From: Chitinophaga sp. CF418
GTDB taxonomy: Bacteria; Bacteroidota; Bacteroidia; Chitinophagales; Chitinophagaceae
Length of the DNA stretch: 64,000 nt
Direction of reading: 5' to 3'
NCBI RefSeq assembly: GCF_900142925.1
Contig: NZ_FRCN01000012.1
Span: 124,001 to 188,000 of the forward strand
In this document: positions 26,759-34,021 of the stretch, piece after piece
Layout of the letters: every line of letters starts with the position of its first letter
Numbering within the stretch: position 1 is the stretch's first letter
The notes under the pieces: model-generated
Seen by the model: only the letters and a program-made list of their open reading frames with translations
What the model was told of the DNA's origin: nothing
Databases searched by the model: none
Position numbers and translations under genes: made by a program

Positions 26759-29700
26759 TTAATATTTTTGCATTTCTTCACTAACCATTTTTAATACTTC
26801 TTCATCACTCATATCATAGAGGCTGCTTACCGCCGTTTTTACCGGTGCTGTCACTGCCTTTTTGAAACGACTGTTCACATACACAGATAAGCCACTGATC
26901 GTTGGATAATTGAACAGCATATTGGTAGTCACATTCAGGCCCAGCTGGGAATTGATGTACTGCACATATTTCACCAGCAAGATAGAGTCCATGCCCATGT
27001 CACTGAAACTCCTTGTAAGGTCTACCTGTTCATCATCCCCGATAGCCAGCACCTGTTTCACCAGCCTGAGTAACTCCCGTTTTATCAGGTCTTCTCTTTC
27101 CACATCATCTGCAATCAATGAAAGATCTGTTTTACTTGTCGCCGGTGCTTCTACTGCATCTTCTGTTGGCCGCAGGTTTTCCCAGAATGCCATGGTCCCC
27201 TGCATTTCCATCATCGCGACAAAGCGCGCATTATCAAGGCAGACGTACACCAGCTGGGGAGCATCTGCTACCAGCAGGGAAGCATATACCCTGCGTACCG
27301 CTCCGGCATTAAAGGGTGGAACGCCGGACTGTTTCAGCAGGTCAACGCTGTTCTCTGCTTCAAGCATCATATTACTGTCTTTCCAGGGCCCCCAGTTGAT
27401 CGTCTTAGCCGGAATACCCCGTTTCCTGAGCTGGAGCACAAAAGCATCCATATAGGCATTCGCGGCAGCGTAATGAGACAACATACCCGATCCCCACACG
27501 GCTGCAATGGAAGAATAGGTCAGCAGGAAATCCAGTCCTTCCATAGGGAGATAAGCAGTTATATGCTGCAGCCCCATGATCTTAGGCCCCGCAACGTACA
27601 TGATATCATCAGCAGACATATTATTATGCAGACAACGGCTGTTAGTACCTGCTGCATGTACAATGCCTTTCAGTATTTTCTTTTCCATACGCAACCACTC
27701 AGCGAGGTCACGCACTGCATTTTCATCCGTTACATCCAGCTGCCTGTACACGATACGATCATTATCAGTACGGCTGCCGGCGCTTCTTCCGGTGATGATC
27801 ACCGTACCAGCGCCTTTATGCAGCATCCACTCCGCAAGGTGCGCTCCCAAAGAACCTTTACCACCAGTAATGAGGTAGGTTCCATCCGGGTCGCAGGTAA
27901 TTTCTGCTGCAGGAGAAAGCCCTGTTACCCCGATAGCAGGGTACCATACCTGTCCATGCCTGCTGGCTATTTCCCTGTAATAGGACTGCTGCACATAGTT
28001 GTTAATAAAAGCCTGATCAGGTAGTTGCTTATCAATATCCAGGACCAGCATGGCAGGACCACGCATTTCCAGGGAAGCTGATCTGATGAAAGCTGTCAGG
28101 CTGTATTGCAATGCAGCTACGTCATCAGTACCCGGTGCATGGAATGCATGATGGGTAATAAAAAGAATGGTTTCCGGTGTATGATCAAGCTGTTGTACTG
28201 TTTGCAAAAAGGTCAATAATTGCTGATAAACATGCTTCATTCCTGCCACATCCGTTTCCAGCAATGCACTGATATCGTATACCAGGCAAAGCGGGTACTG
28301 ACGGGGAGAGGGTATAATGTTATCCAGCCTGGACAAAAGCGCAGGCGCTAATGTGCTGCTCTCTTTATTTTGCAGGAACTGTTCCATAACGGTAGCTGTT
28401 CCTGCGCCTGTTCCGATATATATGTATTGTTGTAACGCTTCTTTTTCTTCCAGCGCAGCCAGTGGTTTCCATTGTATATTAAAACAACCCGCAGCTGATT
28501 TCCCCGGCAGTTTTCCAAGCCAGTGCGACTTCAGCTGAAAATGAGGAGCGGGCAATTGTTTTCCGCTGTTTACAGGTGTTGTCTCACACGCGGCCACTAT
28601 ACAATGAGCGATGGTACCTGTAAAACCGAAGGAACTAACTCCGCCAGTTATACGTGTATCTTTATCTTTGAATCCGTATGCATCCTTATTGATATGGAAG
28701 GGCATATGCTCCCAGTCTATATGATGATTAGGTTGTTGAAAATGTAAATGAGGCGGCAATTGTTTATGGTAAATGCTCAGGCATGCCTTCATAAAACCGG
28801 CCAGTCCGGCGGCGGCCTCCAGGTGACCGACATTGCTCTTCACAGAGCCCAGCAACAGTTTTTCCCCATCCCTGCGACTACCAAATACCTGTTTTAGTCC
28901 TTCCGCCTCTACAGGATCGCCCAGTGAGGTGCCCGTACCATGACCTTCAATAAAGCTGATCTCTTCCGGCTGCATGTCTGCTGCACGTAATGCATTACGG
29001 ATCACCTTCGCCTGGCTCACAGGATCGGGTACGGTAAGTCCGCCACTGGCGCCGTCCTGTGCAACGGCAGAACCTTTGATACATGCATAGATGCGGTCGC
29101 CGTCTTTTACCGCATCAGATAATCTCTTTAATATAACAGTCAGACAACCTTCAGAACGTACATAACCATTCGCACTATCATCAAAGGCCTTGCAACGGCC
29201 ATCAGGCGATAACATACCAGCATCTGTAAGGCTTGCCTGCAGGTACGGGGATAATACAAGGTTCACGCCACTCACAATGGCTACCCTGCATTCATTCCTC
29301 TTCAGGCTTTCAGCCCCCTGGTGCAAAGCCACCAGTGAAGAAGAACAGGCAGTATCGATACTCAGGCAGGGACCATGAAAACCGTAACAGTAAGAGATAC
29401 GGCCACTGGCGCCACTAAGCGAATTACCGCTGCCCAGGTAGGGATCCACTCTATACTTATCATCCTGCTGCATGATATGCAGGCTGTAATCAAAAGCACT
29501 GATACCAGTAAACACACCAGTGTCAGATCCTTTAAGCGACTCAGGAGATATGCCTGCATCAGCAAGGGCATTGCCCGTTGTCATCAGTAACTGTCGCTGC
29601 TGCGGATCAATGTATCTTGCTTCAGCGGGTGAAATGTGAAAATATTCGTTATCAAACAATGTGATGTCGTCCAGCAGGCCCGCGTGCGGCATCGCACGGT

Positions 29701-30013
29701 GGAGCGACTCTTCGGGCTGGCCCATATCCTGCCAGCGGGCCGTTAGTCCATTGTCAGCAATCAGATCTTCCCCTGTCAGCAATGCATCCCAGAAGTCCTG
29801 TGCAGAACGGATACCACCGGGCAGATGGCAGGCCATGCCCACCACCGCGATTTCTTCTGATAACGGATCACGGCTTTTTTCTTCCTGCAGTTTTCTTTCA
29901 AGGTTCCGGATAATCAGAAACGACTTCTGGAGACTGCTAAGCGTATCTGAGGATGTAGACTGGGCTGCTGTTTTCACAATAGTTAAATTGGTTGATGGAT
30001 GGGTTAAATACAT
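26759..30013 (-). CDS. Polyketide synthase, KS-KR-ACP (AT-less)
   Basis: A 1084-residue PKS module. An N-terminal coiled coil (~22-48) precedes a ketosynthase with DTACSSS, HGTGT and NVGH. After a ~150-residue spacer lies a ketoreductase (~660-870): TGGKGSLGAH for NADPH, and the catalytic Ser and Tyr in YSSIAAVW and HYAAANAYMD. It lacks the LDD motif of B-type ketoreductases and has W eight residues before the catalytic Tyr, which points to an A-type (L-hydroxy) product. The ACP has GMDSILLVK (~1020). No AT, DH or loading domain is present, so the starter acyl group and the malonyl extender must come from other proteins. It acts before the KS-ACP-AMT-C protein, predicting a 5-hydroxy-3-amino acyl chain. 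The start overlaps the thioesterase stop by 10 bases. Confidence 0.94.
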   Translation of the reverse strand: MYLTHPSTNLTIVKTAAQSTSSDTLSSLQKSFLIIRNLERKLQEEKSRDPLSEEIAVVGMACHLPGGIRSAQDFWDALLTGEDLIADNGLTARWQDMGQPEESLHRAMPHAGLLDDITLFDNEYFHISPAEARYIDPQQRQLLMTTGNALADAGISPESLKGSDTGVFTGISAFDYSLHIMQQDDKYRVDPYLGSGNSLSGASGRISYCYGFHGPCLSIDTACSSSLVALHQGAESLKRNECRVAIVSGVNLVLSPYLQASLTDAGMLSPDGRCKAFDDSANGYVRSEGCLTVILKRLSDAVKDGDRIYACIKGSAVAQDGASGGLTVPDPVSQAKVIRNALRAADMQPEEISFIEGHGTGTSLGDPVEAEGLKQVFGSRRDGEKLLLGSVKSNVGHLEAAAGLAGFMKACLSIYHKQLPPHLHFQQPNHHIDWEHMPFHINKDAYGFKDKDTRITGGVSSFGFTGTIAHCIVAACETTPVNSGKQLPAPHFQLKSHWLGKLPGKSAAGCFNIQWKPLAALEEKEALQQYIYIGTGAGTATVMEQFLQNKESSTLAPALLSRLDNIIPSPRQYPLCLVYDISALLETDVAGMKHVYQQLLTFLQTVQQLDHTPETILFITHHAFHAPGTDDVAALQYSLTAFIRSASLEMRGPAMLVLDIDKQLPDQAFINNYVQQSYYREIASRHGQVWYPAIGVTGLSPAAEITCDPDGTYLITGGKGSLGAHLAEWMLHKGAGTVIITGRSAGSRTDNDRIVYRQLDVTDENAVRDLAEWLRMEKKILKGIVHAAGTNSRCLHNNMSADDIMYVAGPKIMGLQHITAYLPMEGLDFLLTYSSIAAVWGSGMLSHYAAANAYMDAFVLQLRKRGIPAKTINWGPWKDSNMMLEAENSVDLLKQSGVPPFNAGAVRRVYASLLVADAPQLVYVCLDNARFVAMMEMQGTMAFWENLRPTEDAVEAPATSKTDLSLIADDVEREDLIKRELLRLVKQVLAIGDDEQVDLTRSFSDMGMDSILLVKYVQYINSQLGLNVTTNMLFNYPTISGLSVYVNSRFKKAVTAPVKTAVSSLYDMSDEEVLKMVSEEMQKY

Positions 30014-30750
30014 TCCCTGGAGTGGGACAGATGCAGATGCGGGAAATGCATACTGAAATACTTGGACAATGTCCGGCTGAAAGCTGCGGCATCCGAAAAA
30101 TAGAAATGGTTACCGTCCAGCCACTCCTGGTAACAGGCGGCGGTGGTATGTTCTTTCCAGGACAGCGCAGGCTCAGGGCCAACATGCTCATCTTCTGTTC
30201 CATTCATAACAACAAAGGGTATATCGAACGACTTCCGCTCCTGATAACAATAAGTATCATTCAGACGGAGATCGTTCCGGATGATCGGAAGATAGAAAGA
30301 GAGGAAGTCGGGATGCTGCAGGAAAGACTCCGGAATACCGCCCATCCGGGAAAGACAGGCTAACAGCTCTTCATCAGGCAATAAAGACCTGTTGCTTTTT
30401 TCTGTAGCGGCAGGCCCTTTTCTGCCGGAAAAGAACACCAGTTCCGGCAGATTTACGCCATAACGCCGCATACAGTTGACTGTTTCGAAAGCAATGAGCG
30501 CTCCGAGGCTATGGCCGAGGAATACCAGCGGCAGCTCCTCTTTTCTTTTCTGCTGGACTATTTTCATACAATCCATTGCCATAGCGTCCATATCTTTTTG
30601 AAACGGCTCATGTATCCTCCTTCCTCTACCTGCATAGCAGATCGTGGACGTCACCGTTTCAGGCAGCAGTTCCTTCTCTATAGAAACATAGGAAATCTCG
30701 CTTCCGCCCGCGTGGGGGAAAATAAAAAGCTGTACGCCGCTAATACGCAT
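30004..30750 (-). CDS. Type II thioesterase (GrsT-like)
   Basis: A 248-residue alpha/beta hydrolase of the family that edits NRPS/PKS lines by removing stalled or wrong acyl groups from carrier proteins. Visible features are FIFPHAGGSE near the N-terminus, the nucleophile elbow GHSLGALIAFE (Ser ~98), and the catalytic His in DGNHFYFSD near the C-terminus. Length is normal for the family. It is the first biosynthetic enzyme gene of the cluster in transcription order and overlaps the next PKS gene by 10 bases, so the two are translationally coupled. It is not a chain-terminating thioesterase, since it is a separate protein; the terminating domain is expected beyond the left edge. Confidence 0.93.
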   Translation of the reverse strand: MRISGVQLFIFPHAGGSEISYVSIEKELLPETVTSTICYAGRGRRIHEPFQKDMDAMAMDCMKIVQQKRKEELPLVFLGHSLGALIAFETVNCMRRYGVNLPELVFFSGRKGPAATEKSNRSLLPDEELLACLSRMGGIPESFLQHPDFLSFYLPIIRNDLRLNDTYCYQERKSFDIPFVVMNGTEDEHVGPEPALSWKEHTTAACYQEWLDGNHFYFSDAAAFSRTLSKYFSMHFPHLHLSHSRECI

Positions 30751-30780
30751 CGCTTCAATGTTGTTTGTGGTATGTGAAAT

Positions 30781-30963
30781 TTATTTACCCTTATTTACCG
30801 GCTGGAATAAGTAAAGCACTATGAGTACTACAATAGGGGTCAGGATGATGGCCAGACAAAAGGATCCCCAGAAGCCGGTACGCGAAGAGGCGCCGACAAT
30901 TCCGCAGACCACTGAAAGAACTATCCAGCCGATAAATAAGGGGCTAAATAAGATGCTGAACAT
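30781..30963 (-). CDS. Small two-helix membrane protein
   Basis: A 60-residue, very hydrophobic protein with two predicted membrane segments (residues ~3-24 and ~32-53) joined by SSRTGFW and ending in charged VNKGK. I recognise no named family. It lies 30 bases upstream of the thioesterase ATG and 11 bases after the DUF697 gene, so it probably belongs to the same transcript. Start codon ATG at 30963. A role in membrane adaptation or protection linked to the lipopeptide is possible but rests only on position. Confidence 0.75.
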   Translation of the reverse strand: MFSILFSPLFIGWIVLSVVCGIVGASSRTGFWGSFCLAIILTPIVVLIVLYLFQPVNKGK

Positions 30964-30974
30964 AATCGGTTCGG

Positions 30975-31529
30975 TTAGTTATCAATTTCAGTCTCCGGCT
31001 CCACATCTTTGCCAGATTTTCCTCTTGTAAAGGGTTTCTTGACTGTTTTGGTGATATTGCCCACAACTTCTTTTCCTTTGTCCAGCTCTTCTGAAAAATA
31101 ATCTTTTACAGCCGCAGGTTTGAAATCAAGCATGGTACCTCCTTCAGCAAAATGTTTGTCAAACACCTTTCCTACAGCGTAGGTAGTAGCACCGGCAAAT
31201 GCAGGGAATGTAACGGCTCCAATGGCTGATCCTACAACCGGAATAGCCTTGATCGCACTTCCGATGAAGCCTGTCACCAGCGCTTTGCTACCTACACCAC
31301 CTACCAGTGATGCCAGCAGGGATTTACCCAGATCTTCTGCAAACTGTACACCATGTGCTTTAGCCAGTTTGCTGATCATAGAAAGTTGTACGCCTGTAAC
31401 AGCGGCCACATCTACTAATGGAATAGGAACGGCGCCTACACCCATGGAAATAAGTACGTGCTTTTTGATAATTGCCTTCGCATCCGCTTTCTCAGCAGTA
31501 GCAACTTCAACTTGTTGATTTTCTACCAT
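30975..31529 (-). CDS. DUF697-like membrane-associated protein
   Basis: A 184-residue protein. After a charged N-terminus it contains HVLISMGVGAVPIPLVDVAA and long glycine/alanine-rich hydrophobic stretches (~30-130), the pattern of DUF697 domains, which are often attached to membrane-linked GTPases such as the YcjF/Era-like groups. Here the domain stands alone, with no GTPase part. The C-terminal ~50 residues are charged and likely cytosolic. It lies between the 60-residue membrane protein (11 bases away) and the SPFH gene (32 bases away), all on one strand. Function is unknown; a membrane-stress or self-protection role is a guess from context. Confidence 0.78.
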   Translation of the reverse strand: MVENQQVEVATAEKADAKAIIKKHVLISMGVGAVPIPLVDVAAVTGVQLSMISKLAKAHGVQFAEDLGKSLLASLVGGVGSKALVTGFIGSAIKAIPVVGSAIGAVTFPAFAGATTYAVGKVFDKHFAEGGTMLDFKPAAVKDYFSEELDKGKEVVGNITKTVKKPFTRGKSGKDVEPETEIDN

Positions 31530-31561
31530 GTTAATTTTATTTTACTTGATGAAAAATTACT

Positions 31562-32467
31562 TTATCGTTGTAACCTCCTTCTTTGAGGCGGGTTAGCATT
31601 TTGAGTGGCGTTACTTTGGGTGGCACTTGGCACCGTTGTAAACTGATCTCCCATAATGATCGGAAGCCCGCTCGCATTGTTACCCATAATGATCATCTTC
31701 GAGTTTGGCGACATCGCCAGTTTTTGTGTTACGTCGAGTGCCCTCCACTGTGCAGGCGATACATTCAGGATGGTGCTAAAATCTCTTATACCCTGGGCCT
31801 CTATGATCTTACGCTGACGTTCTTTCCGCTCTACGACCAACCTGTAATTATACTCTTCGCTCTGCTGGTGCCTGATGTATACGGACGTGATAGCTTTGTT
31901 CACCGAGTCCGGCAGCGCAACGCTTGAAATAAAATATCCCTCTAAAATGACTTTATTATTGACCAGGATCTTTCTCAGGCTATCTATTTCATTTTTCTCC
32001 ATTACGCTTCTTTCTGTCATATAGATATCCTCCGGGCTAAGTGATCCTATATCCTTCCTGATCTTGGATTGTATACACGGCGCAATCAGCGTGTTCTTAT
32101 AATCTGCGCCCACCTGCTGATGCAGCAGGGGAAGGAAATTGCGGTCTGGTTTGAACAGCACAGCGTAGTTCAAATCGATCTTAAGACCGTTCTTACTTAT
32201 AATAGACTGAGTGAAAGTGAGCTTTTGTGTCCTGACATCGTAAATGGTCATTGTGTTAAACGGACTAATAATGTGCAGGCCTTCACCATATGTATTTTTT
32301 ATGTCGGTACCATCCGTCACGCTATATAAAACACCTGCTTCGCCAGATTTGATCACTATAAAGATCCGTTTATGAAAAAACACAATAAAAAAAAGGAGCA
32401 CCAATGTTACAATAGCCGCTCTTCTTAAAATTTCATTCCGCTCTTTTCGGGTAAAAAATCTTTTCAT
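31562..32467 (-). CDS. SPFH/band-7 (prohibitin-like) membrane protein
   Basis: A 301-residue protein. A basic N-terminus is followed by one membrane segment (~16-35) and then a prohibitin-like SPFH domain: the pattern VIKSGEAGVLYS, YGEGLHIISPFNTMTIYDVRTQKL and LNYAVLFKP is characteristic. A charged helical region around 195-235 precedes a C-terminus rich in Asn, Pro and Arg. Such proteins form oligomeric membrane scaffolds. It appears to be the first gene of the run that continues into the thioesterase and PKS genes, with gaps of only 30 bases or so, and is divergent from the regulator at 33099. Whether it shares the biosynthetic promoter cannot be told from sequence alone. Confidence 0.88.
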   Translation of the reverse strand: MKRFFTRKERNEILRRAAIVTLVLLFFIVFFHKRIFIVIKSGEAGVLYSVTDGTDIKNTYGEGLHIISPFNTMTIYDVRTQKLTFTQSIISKNGLKIDLNYAVLFKPDRNFLPLLHQQVGADYKNTLIAPCIQSKIRKDIGSLSPEDIYMTERSVMEKNEIDSLRKILVNNKVILEGYFISSVALPDSVNKAITSVYIRHQQSEEYNYRLVVERKERQRKIIEAQGIRDFSTILNVSPAQWRALDVTQKLAMSPNSKMIIMGNNASGLPIIMGDQFTTVPSATQSNATQNANPPQRRRLQR

Positions 32468-33098
32468 AACCTGCCCTCTGCAAGACTATTTAAACTGGTT
32501 AGCCAATGAAATACATGTAAATGACTGACGGAAAGTGAAGGGACCAAATAGATGTTTTCATTTATTATCATTAATGGGTTTTATCATATTATCAATACGC
32601 TTTATGATTTAGTTTCCCGACACATACATACACACGCATAGCAAAAGGCCACCACGGCGCACACCGCGATGCTCCAAAAGATATCTTTTAATGTTCCCAA
32701 ACAATAAATACAGCCAAAGCGGCTGTTCTTTAGGGGAATAAGGATCTATCATACTCAACAGGTAAATTGTGGTTAGAACATGAGTAGTGATATTTCATTT
32801 CTTTGTTTTAGCTAAATTTTACTGATATTCGTTTAACTAAAATTCGTGCTATTATTGCTATTATTTACCACATAAAAGTGTAGTCTATGAATATCTTATT
32901 AGGATAGTACTTATTTTACAACCACTCCGATTTGAATACACCTCATTCAGTGAAAAGTCTATAATTTTAGTTTCATCATTCTTGAGAAAGGTCAGGCTAT
33001 CTTACCTTGCTCCCTATTTTTTAAGTACAAATTATGTGAATGTTCTATTGTTTCTAATCTCTTCACCAGTAGATTAAATGCATTTTACTTAACTCCCA
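32468..33098. other. 631-bp divergent intergenic region between SPFH gene and regulator
   Basis: AT-rich spacer between the minus-strand SPFH gene and the plus-strand regulator. It must hold promoters in both directions, and probably the main promoter of the biosynthetic run. I found no convincing TTG/TAnnTTTG pair, no coding frame of note and no strong hairpin. The regulator start is followed within 20 bases by a run of nine A. Confidence 0.6.
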
Positions 33099-33773
33099 AT
33101 GATCCAAAATCAAAAAAAAACAATGTTATCAATTCATCTGAATCGCAAGTACCAGATCGGCATCATCGAAGAAGATGCCCAGTTCAGTGACGACCTTATT
33201 TTTCACATCTCTCAAAACAGCCATTTTTCCGCGTGCTTCAACACCAACAGCACCTCCAATGCCTTCAGGATTTTATATAATCAACCGACCCTTACCCCTG
33301 ATCTTCTCTTACTCAGTCCGCAGGCCGTTGACGCAGAAGGATTGGATGAAATAAAAGAGTTTAAGGAGCTGAAGCCGGAAATGCAGGTGGTATTGCTTAC
33401 AAAAGAAGAGAACAAACATATCATTCAACAGGCGTTTGATCAGGGGGCAGACGGTTACCTCATGAAGACCGATAATTTCAACAGCATGGAACATAAAATG
33501 ATCTATATGCTTGAGTACGGACAACCAGCCATGAGCCAGCAGATCTTCCGGTACATGCTTTTCCGTAACCGGAATGACAAACCGGTCAAGAGAGATCAGC
33601 TGACCAGAAAAGAACAGGAGATCATAGAAATGGTGCTGGAGGGCATGTCTTATAAAGAGGTCGCTGCGACACTCCATCTGAGCTTAAATACCATCCAATA
33701 TCATATGAAGAATATCTTTCTTAAGCTGGATATCAAAACCAAGACCGAGTTATTTAAAATTTATTACCATTAA
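33099..33773 (+). CDS. LuxR/NarL-type response regulator with degenerate receiver
   Basis: A 224-residue regulator and the only clear plus-strand gene. The receiver part (~18-130) keeps the acidic pocket E24-E25-D26, the conserved Thr (VVLLT, 101) and Lys123, but the phospho-acceptor position in PDLLLLS is Ser73 instead of Asp. The C-terminal LuxR helix-turn-helix (~160-224) is intact: LTRKEQEIIEMVLEGMSYKE and LSLNTIQYHMKNIFLKL. It is therefore probably a DNA-binding protein that works without phosphorylation. The start at 33099 is used; a second ATG at 33123 would still give the receiver. It is divergent from the SPFH-DUF697-thioesterase-PKS run and is the nearest candidate regulator of the cluster. 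No histidine kinase is nearby. Confidence 0.88.
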   Translation: MIQNQKKTMLSIHLNRKYQIGIIEEDAQFSDDLIFHISQNSHFSACFNTNSTSNAFRILYNQPTLTPDLLLLSPQAVDAEGLDEIKEFKELKPEMQVVLLTKEENKHIIQQAFDQGADGYLMKTDNFNSMEHKMIYMLEYGQPAMSQQIFRYMLFRNRNDKPVKRDQLTRKEQEIIEMVLEGMSYKEVAATLHLSLNTIQYHMKNIFLKLDIKTKTELFKIYYH

Positions 33774-33993
33774 TGGGTGATTGTCCATTCGCTTCTCTGT
33801 ATAGTTAAAACATCATATATCGCATATTGTATTAATAACTGGTACGCCGGCTGTTTTTTTCAATTGGTTGCATGTGCTTTTGCATATAAGCAGACCACAT
33901 ACAATTATGTGTAATACCAATGAGCGTTCCCATGAGGTCTGTTTCCTGAACCGTGCCCTGATTTATCAGTGTATCAATTTAAAAAATGAACAT

Positions 33994-34021
33994 GGCTAAT
34001 TCCGCTATAACGGAATTAGCC
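33994..34021 (-). terminator. Hairpin overlapping the stop of the GH106-type gene
   Basis: A perfect 11-bp stem (GGCTAATTCCG / CGGAATTAGCC) with a 6-base loop that contains the TAG stop codon. In the minus-strand direction a run of six T follows about 8 bases later, consistent with an intrinsic terminator at the end of the receptor/glycosidase transcript. Confidence 0.6.

Noticed and set aside
33111..33120. A9 run just after the regulator start as a phase-variation tract
   Set aside because: A second ATG follows at 33123 and would restore the frame, so slippage would have little effect; no evidence of variation.
32562..33778. 18-bp direct repeat (TTATTA[T/C]CATTAATGGGT) on both sides of the LuxR-type gene, possible attachment sites
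   Set aside because: One mismatch, AT-rich, and the second copy is the end of the coding region; a match of this quality is expected by chance in a window of this size. No integrase is nearby.
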